Source: Peribacillus simplex (GTDB taxonomy: Bacteria; Bacillota; Bacilli; Bacillales; DSM-1321). From it: a stretch of DNA of 64,000 bases. Below, piece after piece: positions 20,302 to 29,281 of the stretch. Each line of letters begins with the position of its first letter. The stretch's first letter is position 1. The notes under the pieces were generated by a model, which worked only from the letters and a program-made list of their open reading frames with translations, made no database searches and was not told where the DNA came from. The translations under genes were made by a program, and so were the position numbers. The stretch spans positions 181,039 through 245,038 of the forward strand of contig NZ_LNNH01000010.1 in assembly GCF_001542915.1 (NCBI RefSeq), read 5' to 3'.

Positions 20302-20751
20302 TTACGAAAGATAGGTTTGACCATTTTTGTAAATGAAAGAGTAGGTGCCTTCTTCTTTCAATAAAACCGGCAAATACTCCCCGACCATCTCCGCTATCCC
20401 TAGATTATGAGGCGCGAGAATCCACTCAATCGTTTTCCAATCAAGAATCCCTTCTCGTGTTTTTTGGGGAGATTCATATGTTAAATCATCATCCGCTTCA
20501 TACAAATAAACGTATATTCCATCCCGGTCAGCCCCTGCAGTTTGCCACGTTACCGTTCCGCTAGAATAATAGTGCCCGACACGGATGCCCGTTTCCTCGA
20601 ACACCTCACGCATCGCCCCCTCATCAGGAGTTTCTCCTTTTTCGATCTTGCCGCCCACCCCGTTCCACACCCCCATGATGGGAGCCTTCTCCCGATTGAG
20701 CATCAGGATTTCATTCTTTCTCTTCACAAAACAAACCGTATACTTAAACAT
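20302..20751 (-). CDS. Nudix hydrolase (8-oxo-dGTP type)
   Basis: A 149-residue enzyme with a complete Nudix box, GGKIEKGETPDEGAMREVFEETGI (G-x5-E-x7-RE-x2-EE-x-G). The opening FKYTVCFVKRKNEILMLNREKAPIMGVWNGVGGK fits the MutT/8-oxo-dGTP diphosphatase group, which cleans the nucleotide pool. ATG 20751 follows GGAGGGGATTGGTT. Confidence 0.82.
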   Translation of the reverse strand: MFKYTVCFVKRKNEILMLNREKAPIMGVWNGVGGKIEKGETPDEGAMREVFEETGIRVGHYYSSGTVTWQTAGADRDGIYVYLYEADDDLTYESPQKTREGILDWKTIEWILAPHNLGIAEMVGEYLPVLLKEEGTYSFIYKNGQTYLS

Positions 20752-20904
20752 AACCAATCCCCTCCACCTGTAAGCCGCCTAAAGACGTGACGAAGCGATT
20801 TCACCTTTTAAAAATGAAAGTCGCAACTCATATAACATTGGTTTTACACCATTGGACCGTTTTATGTCCAGTTTGAGGAATTTGGATTACATCTATTAGC
20901 CGCG

Positions 20905-21090
20905 TTTACTCGAGAGTTTGGGCGATTCGTCGATGAAATTCGGTGCTTTACTCACAAATTTGGTGCCTTACTGGCCAATTCAGCTACTATATTCGTGAGT
21001 TTGGGCATTTTATTCGTGAATTCAAGTATTTTACTCGTGAGTTTGCGCTTGAGGCTTTGCTCTTCCATTTCGGCGCTTACTCATCAATGC
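20905..21090. repeat. degenerate ~22-base tandem repeats
   Basis: Seven or more units of about 20-23 bases around TTTACTCGTGAATTTGGG (for example TTTACTCGAGAGTTTGGG, TTTACTCACAAATTTGG, TATTCGTGAGTTTGGG, TTACTCGTGAGTTTGCG). Similar units occur near 60.8 kb. No conserved frame or gene fits. Confidence 0.6.
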
Positions 21091-21153
21091 TATTTTGGTA
21101 TATAAAGAGAAAAGCAGCGAGTCCCTTGTGGGAGTCGCTGCTTGTTTGTTGAT

Positions 21154-24100
21154 TTATGCTCCTGCCCAGACATCTTTTGCATATCTGCCGTTTTCTTCTA
21201 ACGACTGCAGCCAGACGGATGCTTCTTGCTGGGTTGTTTGTTGGAATTGCCTGTAGCTTTCGATCAATGTTCGTTCAACATCAGGGGCCATTTTGCTTCC
21301 GTCTCCGCAGATGTATAGGTGTCCGCCTTCAGTTAATAAAGGAAGAATGTCTTGAGCGTTCTCCGCGAGGCGGTTTTGAACGTATGTTTTTTCTTGGCCC
21401 TCGCATCTTGAGAAGGCTGTGTGCAAGGTTACGAGTCCATCTTGTTCGGCTTGGACGAGTTCTTCTTGATAAAGGAAGTCGTGTTCCGGATTGCGGCAGC
21501 CAAAGTACAGGTGGGCGGCTCCTAGTGTTTCGCCTTTTTCCTTCAGGGCGCGGCGGGCTTGAATGAACCCTCTGAACGGCGCGATTCCTGTTCCAGGTCC
21601 GATCATGATGATCGGTTTTCCAGGTTGGTTCGGAAGCTGGAAGTTGGATTGCGGTGTATGGATAAAGCAGGCCACTTTATCGCCTTCAGCGCGCCCCGCC
21701 AAGTAATTGGAAGCAACGCCTTTATATTCGCCGTTGCCGCTCCATGCATCGCCGCGGACGACGCTGACAGTGATGCTCGCTTGCCCCTCCTTATGCAGCG
21801 GGGAGCTTGAAATCGAGTAGTATCTTGCCTTTAAAGGCGGCAGCAATGCCAGGAATCCTGCAAATGGGATTTCACATGCTAGATATTTTTCAACTAAATC
21901 TAACATGGTCATGCGCTTGCCCAAGATTTCTCGTTTATAGGTGCCATCATCCAGCAGCGCTTCAAGCTCTTTTACATGCGGTGGACATACCGTATGTGCG
22001 GCAAGGGCCCGTATTTGGGACCGGGTGGCGGGTTCCTGCAACTCGACATAGTTTGATAGTACTTCCGCTAGTTTTACCGGTATTTCCGTAGGGAGATGGG
22101 CAGCTTTTCCAGAATCACCTGTAAGCTTGATATAGTCTTGGCCGTTCAGGTCGAATCGACTGAGCACTCGCTCGACAAGTTCCGCCGGATTTTGCGGAAG
22201 GACCCCGAGATGGTCGCCTTCCTGATACTCGACGCCATCTGGCAGCGCCAGTTCGATATGTCGTGTACTTCTTCCGCTATCCGCATGTTGTAATTCCACA
22301 TTCCTTTTGACAATCGATGTAATGGCATGATGAGTGCGGGCGAGTGGTGTGCCGCTTACATCACTGACGAAGTTCATCGTAATCGAGCTTGTTTCCCGAT
22401 CATCCGTATTGACTTCAATGCTAAAGGCGCTAGCAAGATTTGGCCAAAGGGCGTCCGTCCAATTCTCGTAGTCCCCTTCAAAATCATCACTTGCATCTCC
22501 ATAGCCTGTTTTTGACAATCTAATGGCTCCACTTTGTTCCAGCCGGTCATCGATGTAGGTCGGAATGCGTTGGTAAGTGGTAGCCCAATTACGGTCTCCG
22601 CATCCAAAGATGGCATAGCGGACTCCATCCAAGCTGCCATCCTCGCTTTCCTTCAACGCTGAAACAAAGTCATCCGCATTATCAGGGGGATTTCCATTGT
22701 AAGAAGCCGAGACAATCAGGACAGCTCCTTCGCGGGGAAGTTGATTGACATAATCATTCAAAGGGGCAACTTCCGTATGGTATCCTTGTTGTTTCCCTGT
22801 TTCTGCGAGATCTCTGGCCATTCCTTCAGCTGTTCCCATGTTCGATCCGAACAGGATGAGCAATGGTGTGCCATGAGCGGATGTGACTGAAGGGGCCGAG
22901 GCTCCTTTATTTGCTGAAACCGGTTCAGGAGGATCAACGGTAAGCGACATCAACGGCTTCCTTGGTGATACGCGCATCGTTAATCCGTCCGGTTTAAGCG
23001 TCAACGTTTCTTTAACGTCCAATTGATATTCTTTATGATCGATCAATTCAAAGTGCTGTAAGACCATCCCGAGCACAAGCGTCGCTTCATGAAGTGCAAA
23101 TTGCTGTCCGATGCAGGCGCGCTGCCCGTTTCCAAACGGCTTATACGCATGATAAGGAATCGAGCTTGGATTCTCGAAACGTTCCGGAATGAACGATTCG
23201 ACATCATCGCCCCAAACGGATGAATCAAGATGGAGTTCAGGAACGAGAAGCGAGAACACATCCCCTTCGTTCACCTTGTATGCTCCGCCAAGCACGGTGT
23301 CTTCCTTCGCATAAACAGTGAATGCCGGAGCTGTCGGCCATAGGCGAAGCGTTTCGTTCAACACCATCCGGACATATTTCAGCTTCTTGACTTGTTTGTA
23401 ATCCGGAATTCCGCCACCGAGCACTTCGTCGACTTCCTGTTGCGCTTTTTTCAATTTGCCCCTGTTATTCATCAGGAAATAGATGGCGAATGATAGGAGA
23501 CCACTCGTCGTTTCGTGTCCTGCGATCAAGAAGGTAATGATCTGATATCTGATGTTTTCGTCATCCAGCGTCTCTCCCGTTTCAGGGTCGACGCCCTTGA
23601 GCATATGGGAAAGGAGATCATCCTCGCCTTGATCGCCGTTTTTCTTTCGTTCGGCAATCAATTCATCCACGAGCGAAAACATATATTGAATATCTTCGCG
23701 GAATTGTTTTTTCGATTTGACCATCAGTTTATCCTGGATGCCGAGCCGCTGTGTTTGACTCATCGCTTCATCGAGCGATCTGACCATGCTGGCCACGAAC
23801 GGATGGGTGGTATCGCGATAAAAACTGTTAAAGCGGTAATTGAATCCGCATAAACCAATCGTATCCAAGGTCAAACGGGTCATATCTTCAGGCACATCAA
23901 CCTCATCTGCCGGATTCAAGCGAGCCCATTTTTGGATCAGCTGGGCGGCGATGTCCACCATTTTAGCATGATAGCCCTTCATGGCCTGCTGACTAAAGCT
24001 AGGGAGCAAAATGTTATGCGCCTTTTTCCAATTCGGCTCCGCCGTTTCACTTGTGAAGAGGCCGTCACCACCAAATGCCCTCACTTTTTGCAGTGCCGGA

Positions 24101-24321
24101 CCAACCTTCTTATCAAACCTGGTTTCATCGCAAATTTCTTTAGCTAGTGCTGCACTTGATACGAATGTACCGATTCGGCCCGGATATTGAAATTGAAAAA
24201 TCGGTCCAAGCTCCCGCGCCAGCTTCATATACGACTGAAGCGGTTTATCCTTATCGATGACAGGCAGGCTCCCTAAAGGGCCATATGTCTTTGGCTGTGG
24301 TATTTGAGTTGTTTTTGTCAT
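21154..24321 (-). CDS. cyp102A: CYP102A self-sufficient P450/NADPH-P450 reductase
   Basis: Soluble 1055-residue fusion that hydroxylates medium- and long-chain fatty acids near the omega end with electrons from NADPH, as P450 BM3 does. Order: P450 domain (1-470) with oxygen-activation helix [11 protein letters not shown], ExxR in NETLR and heme-cysteine loop [11 protein letters not shown] (cysteine near 403); flavodoxin/FMN domain (about 490-640, [12 protein letters not shown]); FAD domain (RYYSISSSP); NADPH domain ending KDVWAGA. The BM3 equivalents of R47 and F87 appear kept (PGRIGTF, DGLFTS), while Y51 is Phe. ATG 24321 follows AGAGGTGCTAAGC. It lies downstream of the TetR gene with an operator between them. 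Confidence 0.95.
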   Translation of the reverse strand: MTKTTQIPQPKTYGPLGSLPVIDKDKPLQSYMKLARELGPIFQFQYPGRIGTFVSSAALAKEICDETRFDKKVGPALQKVRAFGGDGLFTSETAEPNWKKAHNILLPSFSQQAMKGYHAKMVDIAAQLIQKWARLNPADEVDVPEDMTRLTLDTIGLCGFNYRFNSFYRDTTHPFVASMVRSLDEAMSQTQRLGIQDKLMVKSKKQFREDIQYMFSLVDELIAERKKNGDQGEDDLLSHMLKGVDPETGETLDDENIRYQIITFLIAGHETTSGLLSFAIYFLMNNRGKLKKAQQEVDEVLGGGIPDYKQVKKLKYVRMVLNETLRLWPTAPAFTVYAKEDTVLGGAYKVNEGDVFSLLVPELHLDSSVWGDDVESFIPERFENPSSIPYHAYKPFGNGQRACIGQQFALHEATLVLGMVLQHFELIDHKEYQLDVKETLTLKPDGLTMRVSPRKPLMSLTVDPPEPVSANKGASAPSVTSAHGTPLLILFGSNMGTAEGMARDLAETGKQQGYHTEVAPLNDYVNQLPREGAVLIVSASYNGNPPDNADDFVSALKESEDGSLDGVRYAIFGCGDRNWATTYQRIPTYIDDRLEQSGAIRLSKTGYGDASDDFEGDYENWTDALWPNLASAFSIEVNTDDRETSSITMNFVSDVSGTPLARTHHAITSIVKRNVELQHADSGRSTRHIELALPDGVEYQEGDHLGVLPQNPAELVERVLSRFDLNGQDYIKLTGDSGKAAHLPTEIPVKLAEVLSNYVELQEPATRSQIRALAAHTVCPPHVKELEALLDDGTYKREILGKRMTMLDLVEKYLACEIPFAGFLALLPPLKARYYSISSSPLHKEGQASITVSVVRGDAWSGNGEYKGVASNYLAGRAEGDKVACFIHTPQSNFQLPNQPGKPIIMIGPGTGIAPFRGFIQARRALKEKGETLGAAHLYFGCRNPEHDFLYQEELVQAEQDGLVTLHTAFSRCEGQEKTYVQNRLAENAQDILPLLTEGGHLYICGDGSKMAPDVERTLIESYRQFQQTTQQEASVWLQSLEENGRYAKDVWAGA

Positions 24322-24348
24322 GCTTAGCACCTCTATTTACTAATATTT

Positions 24349-24368
24349 CGGAATGAACGTTCATTCCG
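24349..24368. promoter_or_regulatory. FatR/Bm3R1-type operator before the P450 gene
   Basis: Perfect 20-base palindrome CGGAATGAACGTTCATTCCG, 28 bases before the P450 start and 27 bases after the repressor stop. Confidence 0.88.
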
Positions 24369-24395
24369 CTTAATGGCTGAAAAATCGAACCTATC

Positions 24396-24971
24396 TCAAT
24401 TATGCAGGCGGACAGCATCCCAAAAGCTTTCTTCCACATCTGCCAAAAGTTTCGCTTCAGGTACCAACTCCCCGATACGGACAAGTCGCTGCAGTTCAAG
24501 AAATGCTCCATATATGATGGCGATCAAGGCGGAAGAGGGAAGCTGCTTGATTTCTTTTCGATCCTTACCTAAATCAAAGAAGTTTTTAAATAGATCCAAA
24601 AGACTTTGAAAACTAGAATGGCTTTCCTCATTTAAGAAATGGGCCCCGCTATGGATTTTTATAAAATAAAGCGCTTGGTCCTGCTCGTTTGTAAAATGGA
24701 CCATTGACTTGAAAATGTGATGAAACTGATTACGAATGGAATCCTCATGTGGAAATCCGCTCTTGATTGTCTCCGTAAAAATATCCACATACCCTTGAAA
24801 AATCTTATTGCCCAACACTTCTTTATTTTCAAAGTAACGATAAATGGTACCCGCTCCGACCCCTGCCTTCGTGGCGATCATCGGGATCGTCGTCGCATCA
24901 TATCCTCTTTCGGCGAATAGTTCCAATGCGCTGGACACGATGCTGTCTCGTTTATTTGCTGCAGTTATCAT
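24396..24971 (-). CDS. fatR: TetR-family repressor of the P450 gene (FatR/Bm3R1 type)
   Basis: A 191-residue dimeric repressor. The N-terminal helix-turn-helix (about 8-53, RDSIVSSALELFAERGYDATTIPMIATKAGVGAGTIYRYFENKEVL) is followed by a ligand-binding helical domain. In B. megaterium and B. subtilis the homologues repress their CYP102A gene and release DNA when fatty acids or their acyl derivatives bind. Two perfect copies of the palindrome GGAATGAACGTTCATTCC flank this gene, one over its own transcription start and one before the P450, supporting autoregulation and P450 control. Confidence 0.9.
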   Translation of the reverse strand: MITAANKRDSIVSSALELFAERGYDATTIPMIATKAGVGAGTIYRYFENKEVLGNKIFQGYVDIFTETIKSGFPHEDSIRNQFHHIFKSMVHFTNEQDQALYFIKIHSGAHFLNEESHSSFQSLLDLFKNFFDLGKDRKEIKQLPSSALIAIIYGAFLELQRLVRIGELVPEAKLLADVEESFWDAVRLHN

Positions 24972-25000
24972 ATTGAATCAGCCTTTCATCCAGAAAATGC

Positions 25001-25018
25001 GGAATGAACGTTCATTCC
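25001..25018. promoter_or_regulatory. FatR/Bm3R1-type operator before fatR
   Basis: Palindrome GGAATGAACGTTCATTCC, identical to the copy before the P450 gene. It starts about 10 bases downstream of the -10 box and so covers the likely transcription start. Confidence 0.88.
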
Positions 25019-25028
25019 TATCCATGCT

Positions 25029-25057
25029 AGTGTATACCCAATAAAACCCAATCTCAA
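25029..25057 (-). promoter_or_regulatory. sigma-A promoter of fatR-cyp102A
   Basis: TTGAGA (25052-25057), 17-base spacer, TACACT (25029-25034). Confidence 0.6.
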
Positions 25058-25229
25058 TCGAGCGTAGTACCCAAAATTTGTGAATTACACTCGATAAAAT
25101 AAGGACAAAAGACTTATTCTATTTCTATAATCTCAGAAAAAATATATACATATAATTCTTTTGAACTAAAAAAAGGACTGAAGGTCACAGCTCTTCTACT
25201 CCTTTGTTCACCTATTGAATGCCATCTAA

Positions 25230-25507
25230 GATTATAGCGTTCAGATCGTTTCTTTTTATGGGCACTCAACACTTCTTTCCAAAGGAAGATTGTATTCATT
25301 CTCAAATCACGCTCATGTTTCCCTGCACATCCCCCAATTCTCGGTTAGCTGCTGTTTGTTCACTTCAAACGAGCCATTAACTTCATTGGGTCTATCCCAC
25401 CCCATCTTAAGGGAGCGAATGGCTCGAGCTCCCTCCCCGGTTTCTTCTGCCAAAAAGCCAATGCGAATGATGAAGATGCCCACTCCCGACCATCATCGGG
25501 CTTCATA
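25230..25507 (-). pseudogene. decayed MazG-like pyrophosphohydrolase gene
   Basis: Read on the minus strand in three frames, this encodes a MazG-like protein in pieces: WSGVGIFIIRIGFLAEETGEGARAIRSLKMGWDRP and NEVNGSFEVNKQQLTE in one frame, ELGDVQGNMSVI in a second, and EVLSAHKKKRSERY in a third. The order and motifs (AEETGE, ELGDV, the C-terminal helix) follow the small MazG-like proteins of bacilli. Lesions: an in-frame TGA before WSG, a frameshift before ELGDV, a stop after it and another shift before EVLSAH. The gene must be inactive. Confidence 0.6.
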
Positions 25508-25642
25508 ATTTTCTTTTACCCCATGTTGAAATTCAGTGACGTTCCTATGCATCCACCTTTCATTAAATCATTCAAGTTTAACAAACCCCCTTGAATTTTG
25601 TATGATAAGAAAGGAAGATTACTAAATGGGAGATGTGATATT

Positions 25643-26224
25643 TTGAAAAGTCTAGCTGTATTTTGTGGATCGAGCAAAGGTGCATCTGCTGTCTATGTTG
25701 AAGAAGCTAAAAAACTGGGCAGGGAGCTGGCAAAACGTGAGATTACCCTTGTCTATGGGGGCTCAAGTGTCGGAATCATGGGGGCGGTTGCAGATTCCGT
25801 TCTGGAAGCAGGCGGTAATGTGATTGGCGTAATGCCCGATTTTCTAGAGAAAAAAGAAATCGCACATAAGAGCTTAACCGAGCTGATCGTCGTGGAATCC
25901 ATGCATGAAAGAAAAGCGAAAATGGCCGAGCTTTCAGATGGGTTCATGGCCTTGCCAGGCGGGCCAGGAACATTGGAAGAGTTTTTTGAGATATTCACTT
26001 GGGCTCAGCTTGGTCTTCATCAAAAACCTTGCGGACTCTTAAATATCAATCACTATTATGATCCTTTAGTCGCTTTATTCAATCATATGTCCGACGAACA
26101 GTTCCTGCATGAAAAGTTCCGTTCCATGGCGCTGGTAGATGTTGAACCAAGTGGACTTCTTGATCAATTCAATACATATGAGCCGCCAACCGTAAAAACG
26201 TTCATGACCGAAAATCAAACCTGA
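25643..26224 (+). CDS. LOG-family phosphoribohydrolase (YvdD-like)
   Basis: A 193-residue Rossmann-fold enzyme of the LOG/TIGR00730 family, which cleaves ribose 5-phosphate from nucleoside monophosphates (cytokinin ribotides in plants; AMP and related compounds in bacteria). Motifs: AVFCGSS, VYGGSSVGIMG, and the signature MHERKAKM...PGGPGTLEE with its catalytic Arg/Glu. The start is TTG 25643 behind GGGAGATGTGATATT; the upstream part of the frame lacks family similarity. It is the intact gene in a stretch of broken ones. Confidence 0.88.
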   Translation: MKSLAVFCGSSKGASAVYVEEAKKLGRELAKREITLVYGGSSVGIMGAVADSVLEAGGNVIGVMPDFLEKKEIAHKSLTELIVVESMHERKAKMAELSDGFMALPGGPGTLEEFFEIFTWAQLGLHQKPCGLLNINHYYDPLVALFNHMSDEQFLHEKFRSMALVDVEPSGLLDQFNTYEPPTVKTFMTENQT

Positions 26225-26233
26225 TCATAAAGA

Positions 26234-26271
26234 ACAAGCGGCCATGATCAAGGATGATCTTGGCCGCTTGT
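26234..26271. terminator. hairpin between LOG gene and Nudix pseudogene
   Basis: ACAAGCGGCCA/TGGCCGCTTGT stem with inner GATCA/TGATC, but no clear T run; probable weak terminator. Confidence 0.5.
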
Positions 26272-26285
26272 AATAAACGGATGGG

Positions 26286-26704
26286 TTAGGTGAATATCAG
26301 GTTTAAATAATCTCCATGTCCTTTAATAAGTTCCACTTCATGTTCGGATGAAATCCAGAAGAAATGAAAGGTCAGCCCCGCTTCATCTCCGCCGCCCTGT
26401 GGCTGATGGTCCCATTCATCAGGAACGTCCGATACACGGATTTGATAAAAAGATCTATGATGGATGGCGCCATCTGCGTTCTCCCACAAATCCTCGGCAA
26501 TTAAATCCTCGACACGAATATTTTCCAGCCTGTTTCTTCTTTTATTTCCCTAATCACCGCTTGGTACGCATCTTCTTGAGACTTCACTGTACCCTTCGGT
26601 ATCTGTATCCCCGCTTCAGCTATGGGATGTTGGAAAACCAATACCTGTGTCTCTCCCTTATTGATTCTTGTCACATACCCGTAGGCTTTTTTTATCGGCA
26701 TCAT
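26286..26704 (-). pseudogene. Nudix hydrolase with a single frameshift
   Basis: The start ATG at 26704 has a good site (GGGAGG) and encodes PIKKAYGYVTRINKGETQVLVFQHP...GIQIPKGTVKSQEDAYQAVIREIKEETGW, a proper Nudix box, then runs into a stop. The next frame continues at the same point with LENIRVEDLIAEDLWENADGAIHHRSFYQIRV... to FT at 26286. Joining ETG to LENIRVED restores a normal Nudix protein, so one base is missing near 26528-26535. A sequencing error would give the same picture. Confidence 0.75.
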
Positions 26705-26829
26705 GATCATCCTCCCGTCCTTAACTGGATAGATGGAAAATGGTTGTTGCTTCCTGAATCATTTATCATAATTTATAATCCTTTCTGTAAGACTTATTTC
26801 CTTTTTCTTGTGGCATGTCTTGATTCGCC

Positions 26830-27345
26830 CTATTCGAGTTTTTCAATAGGCATGATGTTTGTGACGCATTGGCAAATCAGCGTTTCGCTGTCATTTGTCC
26901 GAATTCGAGGAACGAGAGCTAGTTTTTGGTTATTCTGAAAAAGAGGCAGCTTATCGACATTTTCGAGAGAAGGTTGGTATCACTGGGGCCCTGAATGAAA
27001 TACTTATCCGCTACAAACACGTTTTCATCATTGGGTTCAGTGCAGGTGCGACTGTGGCCTGGATATGCAGTGAGGAAGAATGTGTCGATGGAATCGTTGG
27101 ATTTTACGGTTCTCGGATCAGGAATTATAGCGAATTGGTGCCACAGTGCCCTGTACTGCTATTCTTTGCTCAAGAAGAGCGATCTTTTGATGTGGACGAA
27201 TTGATTTCAATTTTAAAAGCTAAGCCTATCGATATACATACTTTCAGTGGAAGTTAGTGACTCCTATACTTCCAACTATGATGCCGAATCAGCCGATAAG
27301 GCATTTAGCATCATGAATGATTTTTTGCGGAACATGAAGTGTTAA
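26830..27345 (+). pseudogene. decayed dienelactone-hydrolase-family gene
   Basis: Three segments in different frames form one DLH-type protein. DVCDALANQRFAVICPN comes first (about 26852-26903). After a shift, EERELVFGYSEKEAAYRHF...HVFIIGFSAGATVAWICSEEECVDGIVGFYGSRI...CPVLLFFAQEERSFDVDELI runs to a stop at 27257. After another shift, VSDSYTSNYDAESADKAFSIMNDFLRNMKC ends at 27345. The nucleophile elbow GFSAGA is still readable. The N-terminal part upstream of 26852 is unrecognisable. At least two frameshifts make it non-functional as written. Confidence 0.7.
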
Positions 27346-27537
27346 CGTTTTGCATGCATGAATCCAGTTAATCGAACCCGAATCACTGTGGGGATGACAG
27401 TCCGATTGCACCCGTTTGTATTCCATTTCCAATTCATGTAAGGGTAGCTTCAAAAGCTGCTCTTCACTCTTGTAGAGGTGATGGATCCTAAGTTTATAAA
27501 TTAATTCCCGTTGTCTTTCTTTCGCATCCTTCTTCAT
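27289..27537 (-). CDS. FbpA-like small basic protein
   Basis: An 82-residue protein whose first 57 residues (RQRELIYKLRIHHLYKSEEQLLKLPLHELEMEYKRVQSDCHPHSDSGSINWI) match the small FbpA (Fur-regulated basic protein) group. These are short helical proteins thought to act with the FsrA RNA in the iron-sparing response of B. subtilis. Members usually end after the GSINWI-like segment; here the frame runs about 25 residues further, overlapping the antisense DLH pseudogene, which suggests a lost stop codon. The start is supported by AGGAGCGGGTGAA. No Fur box is evident upstream. Confidence 0.6.
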   Translation of the reverse strand: MKKDAKERQRELIYKLRIHHLYKSEEQLLKLPLHELEMEYKRVQSDCHPHSDSGSINWIHACKTLTLHVPQKIIHDAKCLIG

Positions 27538-27568
27538 TTCACCCGCTCCTATTCTTTATTTGCTTGTT

Positions 27569-27787
27569 TCAGTGGATGGCCCAATGCTCGATCATACAGG
27601 GGGGATGATCCTCTGGATTGGCTTCAATCTGCTTCGTTTTCCTTAATTTCCTATATTCCTCCTCTAAATCGGTCAAGGTCCATTCAAATAGATGGATGTC
27701 GTTCTTTTTATAAATCCCTTCGTTAATCAACTTATTGATCAGAAAGTTCCGTTTCGTTTCGACTGCTTTGCGTAATCTCATCCCCAT
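27569..27787 (-). CDS. FbpA-like small basic protein
   Basis: A 72-residue protein with the FbpA pattern RLRKAVETKRNFLINKLINEGIYKKNDIHLFEWTLTDLEEEYRKLR. It lies 31 bases upstream of a second FbpA-like gene, so the pair is probably co-transcribed. ATG 27787 follows AAGGGAGGGTTTTATT. Fur regulation and a role in iron sparing are known for the B. subtilis namesakes only; I see no good Fur box here. Confidence 0.65.
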   Translation of the reverse strand: MGMRLRKAVETKRNFLINKLINEGIYKKNDIHLFEWTLTDLEEEYRKLRKTKQIEANPEDHPPCMIEHWAIH

Positions 27788-27841
27788 AATAAAACCCTCC
27801 CTTATTATGAACACCACTGCGTACTTCTCTTGACCTGACAT

Positions 27842-27890
27842 AAAAAAAAACCGGAGACATCTCTTTGTACGAAAGAAAAAGTCTCCGGTT
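27842..27890 (-). terminator. terminator of the met/amidohydrolase operon
   Basis: AACCGGAGAC/GTCTCCGGTT stem with an inner CTTT/AAAG pairing and T9 on the minus strand. Confidence 0.8.
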
Positions 27891-27998
27891 ATCCGGTCAA
27901 TTAACCTATAATTCTTATTAGTTTACTAAGTATTATTGTCTCTTATGTTACAAACTCTCTGCTTCATAGTCAACAACTTTTTTCTTGTTTTCAAAATT

Positions 27999-29204
27999 TC
28001 ATTCAGCCTTTTGCTTCGCTTCCTGAAATGCAGCCGTTACCTTATTTAACAGGTCTTTATCCGAAATCAATCGATACCCTGTAAGGGCAAGTGCCTTTGC
28101 ACCAGTGAGGATGGCTTGGTCCCCTCTTGGGGATTTGGCGCAGTCGCGGAACTCATTCGTATGGGCAATCAGCTCATCCGGCCCGATTTTGATATAAGGA
28201 TGGGCCGTCGGGACCACATGACTAACATTACCTGCATCCGTCGAACCGAAACCATTTTCTTTTCTTGGTGCCACCGCTTCTCCTAATTCAGTCAGTTCTT
28301 CCTTCAGCACCTCATCCAGAACCGGATTAATGATGAAATCGAGCACTTCATTCTGGAACCGTTCGACTTTGACGGTGCTTCCTGTGGCAAGTGCTGCACC
28401 TTTTGCAATATCACGGATTTTTCCGGATACTTCCTGGCATAATTTCCATGTTGTCGCCCTGATGTAGAACCTCGCGGAAGCATATTCCGGAATGATGTTA
28501 GGCGCTTCCCCGCCATTGGTGATGATTCCGTGAATCTTGACTTCGGATGGAAGCTGCTGGCGCAAAGCATTAATGCCATTGAACAACTGGATGACCCCAT
28601 CGAGTGCATTCACGCCTTGTTCCGGTGCAGCCGCAGCGTGTGCCGCTTTTCCGTAAAAGTGAAAATCAAGAGGATCGACAGCCAAAAATGGACTTGTCAC
28701 ACCCGTTTTTCCGGCCGGATGGATAATGATCGCAGCATCGACCTCATCGAATAGGCCGTGCTTCACAAAGCTGCCCTTTGCGCTTCCATTGGGACCTCCC
28801 TCTTCGGCAGGCGTTCCGAACACGATCACCTGACCGCCTGTTTCCTCCAGCACTTGAGCGAGGGAAATGCCTGCCGCCGCACTCGTCGTCCCAATGATAT
28901 TATGGCCGCAGGCATGACCTAACCCCGGCAGTGCATCATATTCTGCCAAAAAGGCAATCGTGGGTCCTTGCTTGGAAGAGGTTTTTTTGGCGATGAATCC
29001 TGTTTCGTGTCCAGCTATATCGCGGGTCACTTCAAAACCCGCCGCTTGAAGCAATTTCGTCAACGTATCCGAAGCGAAGAACTCTTGATTGCCAATTTCC
29101 GGTTTGGCATGGATCGCCTGACTCGTTTCCACATATAATTTGGAATGTTCATCGATGTGATCGGCAATGATTTGCTGAGGCGACTTCACTAATTCAATTC
29201 CCAT
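27999..29204 (-). CDS. M20-family amidohydrolase
   Basis: A 401-residue cytoplasmic metal-dependent amidohydrolase (M20D; N-acyl amino acid or aminobenzoyl-glutamate hydrolase type). It carries ALPGLGHACGHN, the glutamate pair in TPAEEGGPNG, the dimerisation-domain histidine in YGKAAHAAAAPEQGVNALDG, and late metal-site segments FGSTDAGNVSH and HT. The start is supported by AAAAGGGGAGATAGC. It is the last gene after metNIQ, 77 bases from metQ with a hairpin in between. The context suggests release of methionine or another sulfur amino acid from an N-acyl form (inference). Confidence 0.85.
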   Translation of the reverse strand: MGIELVKSPQQIIADHIDEHSKLYVETSQAIHAKPEIGNQEFFASDTLTKLLQAAGFEVTRDIAGHETGFIAKKTSSKQGPTIAFLAEYDALPGLGHACGHNIIGTTSAAAGISLAQVLEETGGQVIVFGTPAEEGGPNGSAKGSFVKHGLFDEVDAAIIIHPAGKTGVTSPFLAVDPLDFHFYGKAAHAAAAPEQGVNALDGVIQLFNGINALRQQLPSEVKIHGIITNGGEAPNIIPEYASARFYIRATTWKLCQEVSGKIRDIAKGAALATGSTVKVERFQNEVLDFIINPVLDEVLKEELTELGEAVAPRKENGFGSTDAGNVSHVVPTAHPYIKIGPDELIAHTNEFRDCAKSPRGDQAILTGAKALALTGYRLISDKDLLNKVTAAFQEAKQKAE

Positions 29205-29231
29205 ATTGCTATCTCCCCTTTTCTGTTAATG

Positions 29232-29266
29232 AAAAAGCCGGATGGCTAATCATATTGCATCCGGCT
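29232..29266 (-). terminator. hairpin between metQ and the amidohydrolase gene
   Basis: AGCCGGATG/CATCCGGCT stem followed by T5 on the minus strand; it would end or reduce read-through into the amidohydrolase gene. Confidence 0.7.
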
Positions 29267-29281
29267 CTTTCGATCTTTACA

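Noticed and set aside
20905-21090. CRISPR array
   Set aside because: Units are short and degenerate with no constant repeat/unique spacer pattern, and no cas genes are nearby.
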